Assembly: GCA_014804425.1 (NCBI GenBank)
Contig: JAAUZV010000001.1
Location: 1-64,000, forward strand
Origin: Lachnospiraceae bacterium
GTDB lineage: Bacteria; Bacillota; Clostridia; Lachnospirales; Lachnospiraceae
Reading direction: 5' to 3'
DNA: 64,000 nt
Shown here piece by piece: positions 16,798-25,225 of this stretch (its first letter is position 1; the number at the start of each line of letters is the position of its first letter). The notes below the pieces were generated by a model that was not told where the DNA came from, ran no database searches, and worked only from the letters and a program-made list of their open reading frames with translations. The translations under genes and the position numbers were made by a program.

Positions 16798-17406
16798 TTA
16801 CTCCGTTTCTTCCCTTTCATGCACGCGGTTCGGATATTCGGGCGTAATGCCAAGCTCACGCTCACGTCCGCTCACCTCGCGTTCTCTTGCGCGGAGCTCC
16901 TGCTCCCACGACGCATATTCATTCAAGATCTTTGACTTATAATTCAGGATATTCGGATTATCGCCGGACATCGCGATCAAAAACATCCCCGCCACAAGCA
17001 GCGCCAGGATCACATTCACGGCGAGCGAAATGCGGAACGACCATATCGGAACGGTACGCTCCTTTTCCTCGCTTGCGGCCGCGCTCTGCCGACGCCCCTC
17101 CTGATTCCTTGCCTTTCCCGAAAACTGTGTCTGGAGCGGAATCGCCCTCAGCTCGTTTTCTTTCGCCACGCCCGTATCCAGCAGATAATCCCGCAGCTTT
17201 ATGAGATACTTACAGCCAACCGGTGTCTGAAACGTCCGGTTCATGACGGCGCGGTTATAGACACTCAAGACCATCTCTCCATTTTGATAATCCAACCTGC
17301 TTTCGACTGCCCTGATCTTTTCTAATTCCAGCCGTGCTAAGTCAGCGTCCTCCATATTGGCAAACCGATAGCCCTCTACCACCAATTCTTCCCTATCTGT
17401 CGTCAT
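16798..17406 (-). CDS. Membrane protein of unknown function
   Basis: A 202-residue protein with an alpha/beta N-terminal half (residues 1 to 110), a charged linker, one membrane segment near residues 120 to 142 (AVNVILALLVAGMFLIAM) and a C-terminal helix rich in Glu and Arg that may form a coiled coil. I do not recognise a family. The start has GGAG 8 bases upstream and overlaps the VanZ-like gene by 14 bases, so the two are co-translated. The operon also holds a response regulator and a DUF3737 protein. Confidence 0.6.
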   Translation of the reverse strand: MTTDREELVVEGYRFANMEDADLARLELEKIRAVESRLDYQNGEMVLSVYNRAVMNRTFQTPVGCKYLIKLRDYLLDTGVAKENELRAIPLQTQFSGKARNQEGRRQSAAASEEKERTVPIWSFRISLAVNVILALLVAGMFLIAMSGDNPNILNYKSKILNEYASWEQELRAREREVSGRERELGITPEYPNRVHEREETE

Positions 17407-17920
17407 CTTCCATTCTCCTGCGTGACAACGATCGAAACAGCGTCATTCTTCCCGTCCATCCGATCATTCTCGTAAAGATAATCCCCAAAAATATTCCGAT
17501 ACTGTCAATGCCGACATCTTTTACCGACGGTCCTCTGCCCGCAACAAAGGACTGATGATACTCATCCAGCCCCGCATAACCAATGCAGATCATGCCTGCG
17601 ACAAGCATCAGCCATATCCCCCTGACACCGTACACATACAGCGGAAACGCAACGCTGACCGCCAAAATAAAATAGACCGTCATATGCGCCAGCTTCCTGA
17701 CATAATAGTGAATCTGCTCCACCGCCTTCTCCATCTGTTCCTGCGTAAACCGTATGCCGAAGAAATTCTCCGTTCCGGAAACAACATATCGGCTTACTTT
17801 CATACTGAGCTTCGCCGACTCGGTTCCGGTCTGCGCCGAAAAACGAAAGATCAGAATCATGACAAGAACCGCCGGCAAAAAAGACATCGGCTTTAATATT
17901 ATCCGTAAAAATGTTTTCAT
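17393..17920 (-). CDS. VanZ-family membrane protein
   Basis: A 175-residue protein with four or five membrane segments. The family pattern is visible: FRFSAQTG near the N-terminus, RKLAHMTVYFILA in the middle, and the signature DEYHQSFVAGRGPSVKDVGID. VanZ proteins are linked to low-level teicoplanin resistance in Enterococcus, but most family members have no proven role. Here it is probably a cell-envelope protein. It follows the DUF3737 gene by 13 bases and overlaps the next gene. Confidence 0.85.
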   Translation of the reverse strand: MKTFLRIILKPMSFLPAVLVMILIFRFSAQTGTESAKLSMKVSRYVVSGTENFFGIRFTQEQMEKAVEQIHYYVRKLAHMTVYFILAVSVAFPLYVYGVRGIWLMLVAGMICIGYAGLDEYHQSFVAGRGPSVKDVGIDSIGIFLGIIFTRMIGWTGRMTLFRSLSRRRMEDDDR

Positions 17921-17933
17921 AATCCGTATTTCC

Positions 17934-18794
17934 TTAGCGACGATACCCTGTCACGATCTCACAGTTCCCGTCTCCCTTGACGGAGTCTTCGCGGATGATC
18001 TCTCCGATATGCCATGCGCGGATCCGCCCGGAAAGCGGATTTTTCACACTCTCGATGTCTCCGACAATATCCGCCGTGACGTCACTGTACTCAAATGAAA
18101 GATCCGTCCCCTCCATCGTACAGTCCTCCAATACCAGTCCCTTGACATAGCAGAGCGGCTGTGTTCCGATAATCTTACAGCGCACAAATTTTAAGTTTTC
18201 CGCATACCAGCCAAGGTATTCTCCCTTTACCGTACTGTCAACGACTGTCACATTCCTGCTGTGCCAGAACGCATCCTTCGTATCAAGATTGCAGTTGCTG
18301 ATCGTCGCGTCTTCCACATATTGGAACGAATATTTTCCTTTCATGGTGCAGTTGTCGAGCACCAGTCTCTTTGTCTCAAAAAAGGGATACTCGCTTGTCA
18401 GGTCACATTCCTTTAAGGTAACATCCGAACAGCGCCACGAAAATTCCGGCGATACGATACGACAGTTATGTAAACTCATTTTTGCGCATTCACGCAGCGC
18501 CTTGATGCCGCCCATGTCACAGTCATTGATTATTACATCGGTATCATACCAAAGCGCCGCACGGCAGCCCTCCGACATCGTACAATTTTCGATCACGCCC
18601 TGCTCCACATGCCAGAACGGATAGCGCAGCATAAACTGACAATTACGGACTGCGATATTCTTACTCTCCTTCAATGCCGATTCCCCGTCCGCGGGCCCGT
18701 CAAACACACAATGCTCCACCAACGTATTCCGCACGCCATATAATGCGCGCTCCTCATCATAGCACTGATTTTTGTACTCTTTCTCATATTCCAT
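17934..18794 (-). CDS. DUF3737 family beta-helix protein
   Basis: A 286-residue protein made of short repeats of the pattern xxxxNCxxxxxxxF/Wxxxx, for example NIAVRNCQFM, VIINDCDMGG and NVTVVDSTVK. This predicts a right-handed parallel beta-helix like that of pectate lyases. It has no signal peptide, so it is likely cytoplasmic. The function is unknown. The ATG at 18794 lies about 25 bases after the predicted transcription start of a sigma-A promoter and has GGCGG upstream. A longer frame starting at 18827 would begin inside the promoter. Confidence 0.75.
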   Translation of the reverse strand: MEYEKEYKNQCYDEERALYGVRNTLVEHCVFDGPADGESALKESKNIAVRNCQFMLRYPFWHVEQGVIENCTMSEGCRAALWYDTDVIINDCDMGGIKALRECAKMSLHNCRIVSPEFSWRCSDVTLKECDLTSEYPFFETKRLVLDNCTMKGKYSFQYVEDATISNCNLDTKDAFWHSRNVTVVDSTVKGEYLGWYAENLKFVRCKIIGTQPLCYVKGLVLEDCTMEGTDLSFEYSDVTADIVGDIESVKNPLSGRIRAWHIGEIIREDSVKGDGNCEIVTGYRR

Positions 18795-18825
18795 TATGAT
18801 AACCGCCTTTCTTTCACTGTCTTTC

Positions 18826-18855
18826 ACTATAGCTCTTTTTTCGCATATCCGTCAA
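18826..18855 (-). promoter_or_regulatory. Sigma-A promoter of the DUF3737-VanZ-regulator operon
   Basis: The minus strand has TTGACG (18850..18855), an 18-base spacer and TATAGT (18826..18831). The four genes from 18794 to 16106 follow with small gaps or overlaps. Confidence 0.6.
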
Positions 18856-18926
18856 TATATTTGCGTGATTTTCTTGTCCCGCTGCCCTCCCGCGATGCGC
18901 TCTCACGCCCCGCTTCTTCTAGGGCG

Positions 18927-18945
18927 ACACTGATTAAATCAGTGT
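18927..18945 (-). terminator. Hairpin over the stop codon of the DUF5688 gene
   Basis: ACACTGAT pairs with ATCAGTGT around a 3-base loop. The minus-strand left arm contains the TGA stop codon. No T-run follows; CGCCC and GGGGCG a little further on can pair as a second stem. It may act as RNA-end protection or a weak terminator. Confidence 0.4.
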
Positions 18946-19889
18946 TTCCCCAAAAGCGTCACAATGCGCGCATCCCGTCCGTAATAATACACGCTGTCCG
19001 TCAGCACTTCCTCCGGCTCTACGCGCGTTGTATTGATCTCATGGACCATATCGCGAAGGGATGCTGCCTCCTCCTTACTCTGCACCGGCAGGACGATCAG
19101 TTCATGCACAGAGCTTGGCAGAATGGCAAGGCTGCTTTTCAATCGCTCCGATAATTCGTCAAAAATCCCTTCATACAGCATGACCGCCGCTCCATAGCTC
19201 TTATATGCATTTGTCACAACATACATCGCGATTTCCTTTGCCTTTTCGACCTCTTCGATCATCTCCTGCGGAACCTCCTGCTCTTTTTCCACGCTCTTTA
19301 ACAGCTCCGGCATGGTACAGACCAGCTCCGGATACAGCGTACGCATATTCCGCTTGGCATCTTCCAATAACTGTTCTTTGGTGACGCCCCACATCCACAT
19401 GTGCTCGTTGCGTACCTGTATGGCTCCGCATCCGAGTTCCTCATGTTCTATTTTACAGAAAAACGTGATCGCAAGATCTAAATAGGGAATGTACGGGATT
19501 TCCTCCAAGAGCTTTTCATTTTTTTCACGGCTGATCAGCTTGTACGCGATATGCTCCTTCGCAAGCTCATAATCCACAAAAAATCCGGTGTCAAAGGAAA
19601 GCCACGGGTCATGTTCCCGATAACAGGAAAGAATTTCTTCCACAATCTCCTCCATGCCCTCCCCTTGTAAATATTGCTCGTAATAGCTCTCCAGATAAAC
19701 GGTCGGCGATACATTCCTCTCCTGCCCGAAAATGCTGACTCCCGTCAGTATGATCCCGTTATTTTTGCAGACTTTTTGAACCGAGACGTCCGCCTCGCTG
19801 CCTACGGCCTTGCGCAACGCCTTTTCCGCCTGCTCGACAAAGCCCTGCTGTGTTAATTGTTCGTACTCTGTTCTATTTTGATTCCTCAT
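18939..19889 (-). CDS. DUF5688 family protein
   Basis: A 316-residue soluble protein of the DUF5688 family, which is frequent in Lachnospiraceae, often in several copies. Visible marks are the MRNQNRTEYE start, a conserved middle with ISREKNEKLLEEIPYIPYLD and AITFFCKIEH, and a C-terminal part with LPSSVHELIVLP. The function is not known. The ATG at 19889 follows GGGGG by 9 bases. A possible upstream extension of 15 codons lacks a good ribosome binding site. It stands alone after the efp terminator. Confidence 0.75.
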   Translation of the reverse strand: MRNQNRTEYEQLTQQGFVEQAEKALRKAVGSEADVSVQKVCKNNGIILTGVSIFGQERNVSPTVYLESYYEQYLQGEGMEEIVEEILSCYREHDPWLSFDTGFFVDYELAKEHIAYKLISREKNEKLLEEIPYIPYLDLAITFFCKIEHEELGCGAIQVRNEHMWMWGVTKEQLLEDAKRNMRTLYPELVCTMPELLKSVEKEQEVPQEMIEEVEKAKEIAMYVVTNAYKSYGAAVMLYEGIFDELSERLKSSLAILPSSVHELIVLPVQSKEEAASLRDMVHEINTTRVEPEEVLTDSVYYYGRDARIVTLLGKH

Positions 19890-19923
19890 TTTTGTAACCC
19901 CCGTGTATTTGATTTCAGACAAT

Positions 19924-19973
19924 AAAAAAGACAATGAAAAAGAAAGCCTATTTCAAATCTTCTCCATTGTCTT
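19924..19973 (-). terminator. Intrinsic terminator ending the efp operon
   Basis: On the minus strand AAGACAATG (19965..19973) pairs with CATTGTCTT (19928..19936), with further pairing inside, and is followed by TTTTTT. It is the fourth hairpin in the stretch after efp. Confidence 0.75.
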
Positions 19974-20007
19974 ATCAGTTTCCTATCATGCAGTTTTCGT
20001 GAGCACA

Positions 20008-20098
20008 AACGAAATGCCAAAGGCATTTCGTTGAAAGAATTTCCGTAGGAAATTCTTTTCGGGCATTTCAAAAGAATTTGCGGAACGCAAATTCTTTT
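20008..20098 (-). repeat. Three tandem palindromic hairpins after efp
   Basis: Hairpin 1: AACGAAATGCC (20008..20018) with GGCATTTCGTT (20022..20032). Hairpin 2: AAAGAATTTCC (20034..20044) with GGAAATTCTTT (20048..20058). Hairpin 3: AAAAGAATTTGCG (20070..20082) with CGCAAATTCTTTT (20086..20098). All stems are perfect with 3-base loops. GGGCATTTC at 20061..20069 repeats an arm of hairpin 1, so alternative pairings are possible. Hairpin 3 begins at the efp stop codon. Confidence 0.8.
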
Positions 20099-20656
20099 TT
20101 ATGCCCTGGAAAGATACTCCCCGGTTCTCGTATCGATCTTGATCTTGTCCCCCTGATTGACAAACAAAGGAACATTGACCTGTGCACCGGTCTCCACCGT
20201 TGCCGGCTTGGTCGCACCCGTTGCGGTATCGCCCTTAAAGCCCGGCTCAGTGTCGGTAATCTCAAGCTCTACAAACAGAGGCGGCTCAATCGCAAATACA
20301 TTCCCGTTGTGGGAACATATCTTTACCATTTCATTCTCCTTGACATATTTCAGCGCATCGCCGACCGTATCCGCGTTCAGCGCAACCTGATCATAGGTCT
20401 CGGTATCCATGAAATTATATAAACCGCTGTCCTCATAAAGATACTGCATTTCTTTTCTGTCAATACGTGCCTGCGGACATTTCTCAGTCGGTCTGAAGCT
20501 CCTCTCAACAACGCCACCGTTGATAATATTTTTCAGCTTCGTTCTGACAAAGGCTGCGCCCTTGCCCGGTTTCACATGCTGGAACTCAATGATCTGGAAA
20601 ATGTTACCGTCCAACTCAATGGTGATGCCGTTTCTAAAATCACCTGCAGATATCAT
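20099..20656 (-). CDS. efp: Translation elongation factor P
   Basis: A 185-residue protein of the usual length, which enters the ribosomal E site and rescues ribosomes stalled at runs of proline. The N-terminal KOW-like domain carries the loop VKPGKGAAF with Lys32 as the likely modified residue, followed by two OB-fold domains. It would help translate proline-rich proteins, such as the PT-repeat protein at 31194..31970. The start has GGGAGG upstream. It is the last gene of the long coa-aro operon or is co-transcribed with it, with a weak possible promoter in the 109-base gap upstream. Confidence 0.96.
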   Translation of the reverse strand: MISAGDFRNGITIELDGNIFQIIEFQHVKPGKGAAFVRTKLKNIINGGVVERSFRPTEKCPQARIDRKEMQYLYEDSGLYNFMDTETYDQVALNADTVGDALKYVKENEMVKICSHNGNVFAIEPPLFVELEITDTEPGFKGDTATGATKPATVETGAQVNVPLFVNQGDKIKIDTRTGEYLSRA

Positions 20657-20765
20657 AAAATAATCCTCCCGCTATTCACGTTATAATTCCCATTTAGTTT
20701 ATACTATAAACGCATATTTTTCAACTATTTTTTGGCGAAATAGGTAAAATCTTTGATTTTTCAGC

Positions 20766-21209
20766 TTATTCCCGTTCTCTGACGAGCGCGATCACCTGAT
20801 CGATCGCCTCTAAGTACCCCGGAAGTCCCTTCCCGTAAATCTGCCGATCGCAGGCGGGCGCCGTCACGGACACCTTACGGAACGCCTCCCGCGACGTAAT
20901 ATCCGAGATATGGATTTCCACCTTCGGCATCGTGACGCTCTGCAGCGCGTCGTGAATCGCATAGCTGTAATGCGTATACGCGCCCGGATTGATGACAATG
21001 CCCTGCGTGCCGTCAAAATACGCGTCCTGTATCCGGTCGATGATCGCCCCCTCATGGTTGGACTGGAATACCTCGATCTTCGCTTCTGTCTCTTTCGCTT
21101 TCTCGGCGATCATATGAAGCAGATCATCATAATTCTGCGTGCCGTAAACTTGTTTTTCACGGATTCCCAGAAAATTCAGATTCGGTCCGTTGATCACTAA
21201 TAACTGCAT
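20766..21209 (-). CDS. aroQ: 3-dehydroquinate dehydratase, type II
   Basis: A 147-residue enzyme of the small dodecameric class that turns 3-dehydroquinate into 3-dehydroshikimate (shikimate pathway). The N-terminal NGPNLNFLGIRE motif, a catalytic Tyr in QVYG, the NPGAYTHYSYA loop and the active-site HISD are all present. It lies two bases after aroK, in one operon with aroE and aroK. Confidence 0.96.
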   Translation of the reverse strand: MQLLVINGPNLNFLGIREKQVYGTQNYDDLLHMIAEKAKETEAKIEVFQSNHEGAIIDRIQDAYFDGTQGIVINPGAYTHYSYAIHDALQSVTMPKVEIHISDITSREAFRKVSVTAPACDRQIYGKGLPGYLEAIDQVIALVRERE

Positions 21210-21211
21210 GA

Positions 21212-21733
21212 CTATATCCCCCTCTTTTCCGCCTCGCGGACAATGTCTGTCAAAATCTGTTCCACGGATAGGTTGTCCGTGTCAATGATGACGTCGGCCG
21301 CCTCCTCATACATGCTTTCTCTCTCTGCCATCAGCTCACGAATCCTTGTCAGCGGATCATCACACTGCAACAGCGGGCGGGTCGTATCGTTTTTCACACG
21401 CGCATAGATGGTCTCCGGCTTTGCCTTGAGATAAACAACCATGCCGAGCGTTTTCAGGATTTCCCGATTCTCAGGGCGCATCGGCACGCCGCCGCCCAAT
21501 GAAATAATCTGTCCGTGCCCCTGCTTTGCGAGATTGCTCAGGCATTCGGTCTCCATCTGCCGAAACGCCTCCTCGCCGTCCTCGGCAAAAATGTCCGATA
21601 TTTTTTTTTGCTGTTCCCTCTCGATCAGCTTGTCCGTATCCGTCACCGTCATCGCCATTTTGTAGGACAAACGGATGCCGACGGTCGTTTTCCCGCTTCC
21701 CATGAAGCCTTCCAACACAATATGCTTACTCAT
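21212..21733 (-). CDS. aroK: Shikimate kinase
   Basis: A 173-residue kinase that phosphorylates shikimate with ATP. Walker A is GFMGSGKTT, the shikimate-binding DTD motif is in TDTDKLIE, and the glycine-rich SLGGGVPMR and the lid arginine TRPLL are visible. Its start overlaps the end of aroE by eight bases. Confidence 0.95.
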   Translation of the reverse strand: MSKHIVLEGFMGSGKTTVGIRLSYKMAMTVTDTDKLIEREQQKKISDIFAEDGEEAFRQMETECLSNLAKQGHGQIISLGGGVPMRPENREILKTLGMVVYLKAKPETIYARVKNDTTRPLLQCDDPLTRIRELMAERESMYEEAADVIIDTDNLSVEQILTDIVREAEKRGI

Positions 21734-22601
21734 GAATGTTCATCTCTTCCTTCATCTTCTGATATACGATCTTAGCCTGTCCGTCGGTCACTTTCACGTC
21801 GTTCCACAGCTCATAGGCCAGAATTCCCTGATAAAGAAGCATTTTCAAGCCGTTCATCGTCCGTGCGCCCGCCTGCTCTGCCGCCTTCATAAACTTCGTC
21901 TTTGCCGGATTAAAAATCAGATCGACGCCCACGCCCACATACTCGTAAAAATCCTGCTCCTCTATGACCGCGTCCTCCACATGCGGAAACATCCCGACGC
22001 TCGTCGCCTGAATGACCAGATAGGGCTTTTTCGGAATCGACCGGTAATCGGAAAGCGCCGCCGCAAAAATGCAGTCGCGTCCCGTCCGCTCATGAACCTC
22101 GTCGGCAACCTCTTTTGCTTTTTCTAACGTCCGATTGAGCAGATATACCCGCGACGCTCCGTTTACGGCGCACATCATCGCGACGGCACGCCCGACGCCG
22201 CCCGCGCCCAAGATCAGCACCTCCCTGTCCCCCAGTGCGATCCCCTCGCTTACAAGCGCCCGGTGCAGTCCCGGCATATCCGTATTATACCCCTTATATC
22301 CGCCCGCGCAGCGCACAAGCGTATTGACGGCGCCGATTTTTTCCGCAAGCGGGTCGATCGCACAAAGGTACGGGATAACGGCGCTTTTATGCGGCACGGT
22401 CACGTTCAGTCCGCGGACGGAAAGCGCATGCGCGCCATGCACCGCCTCCCCCACACGCTCATTCTCCACGCGAAACGTCACATAGGCAAGATCGACGTCC
22501 AAAAGTTCGGAAAGCGTATTGTGGATGATCGGCGAGATCGAATGCTCCACCGGGTTTCCGATCAGCCCGCAGACAGCGGTTGTTCCCTTGATCTCTTTCA
22601 T
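21726..22601 (-). CDS. aroE: Shikimate dehydrogenase
   Basis: A 291-residue enzyme reducing 3-dehydroshikimate to shikimate with NADPH. The substrate site shows EHSISPIIHN and NVTVPHKSAV with the catalytic Lys; NTDMPG carries the partner Asp; GAGGVGRA is the nucleotide-binding loop. It overlaps yqeG by four bases (ATGA) and aroK by eight, so translation is coupled. Confidence 0.95.
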   Translation of the reverse strand: MKEIKGTTAVCGLIGNPVEHSISPIIHNTLSELLDVDLAYVTFRVENERVGEAVHGAHALSVRGLNVTVPHKSAVIPYLCAIDPLAEKIGAVNTLVRCAGGYKGYNTDMPGLHRALVSEGIALGDREVLILGAGGVGRAVAMMCAVNGASRVYLLNRTLEKAKEVADEVHERTGRDCIFAAALSDYRSIPKKPYLVIQATSVGMFPHVEDAVIEEQDFYEYVGVGVDLIFNPAKTKFMKAAEQAGARTMNGLKMLLYQGILAYELWNDVKVTDGQAKIVYQKMKEEMNIHE

Positions 22602-23116
22602 GCCTTCTCCCCTTTTTTCTTTTTTCTGCGGTAAAAAAACAACACGACCGCCTCAAGCCTGCGTTTTAAGACGATCTGAATTTCCTCCTTCGGATGGATC
22701 GGCCTTACAAGGATCGTATGGATTCCGGCGCGCTTTGCGCCCCAGACGTCCGTAAAAAGCTGATCTCCGATAAACAGCGTATTCGTCTCATCCGAATGTA
22801 TCCGCCGCATCGCTTCCCGATAATTCTTCGGATTCGGCTTGCCCGCCTTGTAAATGTAAGTGCCATAGTTTACGCCGTCACGAAACATCTTCACGCGGGG
22901 CTCTTTATTATTGGAAATGAAAACAACCTGAATCCCGAGTCCGCCCAGTTTTGCAAACAGCTTCTTCGCCCGCTCATCCGCAGGCGCTCCGTGCGGCACT
23001 AACGTATTATCAATATCAAACAGCACGCCCGTTACGCCCTGCTCTTTTCTTTTCTCGAAATCAATATCATAGACGCTGTCCACATCTTCATCGGGATAGA
23101 AGCGGTCAAATATCAT
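22598..23116 (-). CDS. yqeG: YqeG family HAD-type phosphatase
   Basis: A 172-residue HAD superfamily (IIIA) protein. Motif I is DIDNTLVPHG, motif II is FISNN, and the later motif GDQLFTDVWGAKRAG gives the metal-binding acidic residue. The substrate is unknown. YqeG often lies beside aroE in Bacillota, as it does here. GGAG precedes the ATG by 8 bases. Confidence 0.88.
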   Translation of the reverse strand: MIFDRFYPDEDVDSVYDIDFEKRKEQGVTGVLFDIDNTLVPHGAPADERAKKLFAKLGGLGIQVVFISNNKEPRVKMFRDGVNYGTYIYKAGKPNPKNYREAMRRIHSDETNTLFIGDQLFTDVWGAKRAGIHTILVRPIHPKEEIQIVLKRRLEAVVLFFYRRKKKKGEKA

Positions 23117-23208
23117 CGCATGTTCTCCGTTTTCTTTTTCTTCTCACAAATGTGAGATTTAGTACTTCTTAGCGAAATGCCCATTGGCATGAGCTTTAGA
23201 AGTTCTTC
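23117..23208 (-). promoter_or_regulatory. Hairpin-rich gap between coaBC and yqeG
   Basis: On the minus strand a long imperfect hairpin pairs ACTTCT/AGAAGT, AGC/GCT and ATGCC/GGCAT, and a second stem TCTCACA/TGTGAGA follows. No long T-run is present, so full termination is doubtful. It may reduce read-through into yqeG and aroE or stabilise the coa part of the transcript. Confidence 0.4.
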
Positions 23209-24396
23209 TCACATTATGTTCAATATGCGGTCAAGCAGCCTGTCAGCCACTTCCTCCTTACTCATCATCGGAAGCTCCACCGATTCCTCTTTTGTCAGAA
23301 AGGTCACCACATTGGTATCGGTTCCGAATCCCGCGCCTTCCTGTTTCAGATTATTGGCGACGATCATATCAATCTTCTTCTTTTCCAGTTTTGCACGCGA
23401 ATTCTCCACCATGTTCTCCGTCTCCATGGAAAAACCGCACAAAAACTGCCCCTCTCTGCGATGCGCTCCTAAATAAGCAAGAATATCCTCCGTTCGTTCC
23501 AGCTCAATAGACATTTCTTCGTCCTTTTTCTTGAGCTTTTCATCCGCGATCACACAGGGACGATAGTCCGCCACTGCCGCTGCCTTGATGATGATATCCT
23601 GCTCGGGCGCTGCCTCTTTGACCGCCTGCGCCATATCCGCCGCAGATACTACGGGCACCATCCGCACCCCCATCGGCGGCTGTAAATTCACTTTTCCTGA
23701 TACAAGAGTCACTTCTGCTCCGCGCATCATCGCCTGTCTTGCGATGGCGTAACCCATCTTTCCGGTGGAATGATTGCTGATATAACGTACCGGGTCGATC
23801 TTCTCCTGCGTGGGGCCTGCCGTGACGAGTACCTTTTTCCCCGTCAGATCCTTCGGGGTCAGCGCTTTTACGATATATTCAAAGAGTACCTCCGGCTCCG
23901 GCATCTTGCCCTCTCCCGTATCCCCGCACGCCAGATAGCCGCGCGCCGGTGTGATCACTTCCATACCGTAACGGGAGAGCGTCTTCATATTATCCTGCAC
24001 CACCGGATTTAAGTACATTCTGGTGTTCATTGCAGGGGCAAACAGTTTCGGACAGGTACATGCGAGCAGCGTGGTCGTCAGCATATCATCGGCAATTCCG
24101 TGCGCCGCTTTCGCGATCACATTGGCCGATGCGGGCGCCACGAGAAAAACATCCGTCTGCTTTGCCAAGGAGACATGCTCCACCTGAAACTCAAAATTTC
24201 TGTCAAACGTATCCACGAGACATTTATGCCCGGTCAGTGACTCAAAGGTGATCGGATTGATGAAATTCGTGGCATTCGGCGTCATGATCACAGTCACATC
24301 CGCCTTCTGCTTGACCAGCATACTGGCAAGCGATGCGATTTTGTAAGCAGCGATGCTGCCCGTTACACCGAGCACGATATGTTTGCCTGCTACCAT
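23209..24396 (-). CDS. coaBC: Bifunctional phosphopantothenoylcysteine decarboxylase / synthetase
   Basis: A 395-residue fusion. The N-terminal half is the flavin-dependent CoaC decarboxylase (LGVTGSIAAYK; PASANVIAKAAHGIADDMLTT; PAMNTRMY; the catalytic-cysteine stretch YLACGDTGEGKMPEP). The C-terminal half is the CoaB ligase (VLVTAGPTQEKIDPVRYISN; KAAAVADYRP; KLKKKD). It makes 4'-phosphopantetheine for coenzyme A. It lies one base after coaX. Confidence 0.96.
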   Translation of the reverse strand: MVAGKHIVLGVTGSIAAYKIASLASMLVKQKADVTVIMTPNATNFINPITFESLTGHKCLVDTFDRNFEFQVEHVSLAKQTDVFLVAPASANVIAKAAHGIADDMLTTTLLACTCPKLFAPAMNTRMYLNPVVQDNMKTLSRYGMEVITPARGYLACGDTGEGKMPEPEVLFEYIVKALTPKDLTGKKVLVTAGPTQEKIDPVRYISNHSTGKMGYAIARQAMMRGAEVTLVSGKVNLQPPMGVRMVPVVSAADMAQAVKEAAPEQDIIIKAAAVADYRPCVIADEKLKKKDEEMSIELERTEDILAYLGAHRREGQFLCGFSMETENMVENSRAKLEKKKIDMIVANNLKQEGAGFGTDTNVVTFLTKEESVELPMMSKEEVADRLLDRILNIM

Positions 24397-24397
24397 C

Positions 24398-25186
24398 TTA
24401 GTCCCCCCTTCTTACATCATCCGCAACATTCTTCTGATAGATCAGATTCAGACCCTTCAATGTCAGTTCATTGTCATATACGATTTTTTTCTTACAATAA
24501 GGCACGATACTTCCGGACAGCCCTCCGGTCGCCACCACGGGCGCTTCATAGCCGAGCTCCTCAAAAATGCGCTCGATCATGCCGTCTAAGCATGCCGCCT
24601 GCCCCATCACGATACCGCTTTTCATACAGTCAATGGTATTTTTCCCGATCACTTTTTTCGGTGCTTCCAGCGAGATCCGCGGAAGCTGGGACGTTCTGCT
24701 GACCAAAGAATCCAAGGATACCTTGACGCCCGGCAGGATCATGCCGCCGATATAATTTTTCTTTTCATCCACCACGCTGATGGTGGTCGCCGTTCCCATA
24801 TCGATCATGATAATAGGCGCACCGTAATAGTGCAGTCCGGCAACCGCATTTACTACCAGATCGGAGCCGAGCTGTCCCGGATTATCCATCAAAATATTCA
24901 GTCCGGTCTTCACTCCCGGTCCTACTAACAGCGGTGCCTTATGAAACAGCTTCTCAAGCGCCGCCTTCACAATATTATTGAGTGGCGGAACGACAGAGGA
25001 TATGATGCTCCCCGTAATGTCCGTCAGTCCGATATGATACAGCTCGAATAACGTTCGAAACTCCACCACATACTCCAGCTCTGTTTTGGAGAGATTGGTG
25101 GACACACGTTCCACAAATCTCACCTGTTCTCCCTCGATACATCCGATCACAATATTGGTATTTCCGATGTCAATCGCTAATATCAT
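24398..25186 (-). CDS. coaX: Type III pantothenate kinase
   Basis: A 262-residue kinase of the ASKHA fold, the first committed step of coenzyme A synthesis. The phosphate loop is DIGNTNIVIG; GPGVKTGL, DMGTATTISVV and GGMILPGV are the other family motifs. Type III kinases are not feedback-inhibited by coenzyme A. It is placed between a likely vitamin transporter and coaBC. Confidence 0.96.
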   Translation of the reverse strand: MILAIDIGNTNIVIGCIEGEQVRFVERVSTNLSKTELEYVVEFRTLFELYHIGLTDITGSIISSVVPPLNNIVKAALEKLFHKAPLLVGPGVKTGLNILMDNPGQLGSDLVVNAVAGLHYYGAPIIMIDMGTATTISVVDEKKNYIGGMILPGVKVSLDSLVSRTSQLPRISLEAPKKVIGKNTIDCMKSGIVMGQAACLDGMIERIFEELGYEAPVVATGGLSGSIVPYCKKKIVYDNELTLKGLNLIYQKNVADDVRRGD

Positions 25187-25225
25187 TCCCGCTTCCTGCT
25201 TTCTTTTTTTATGTAATAGTCCGGC

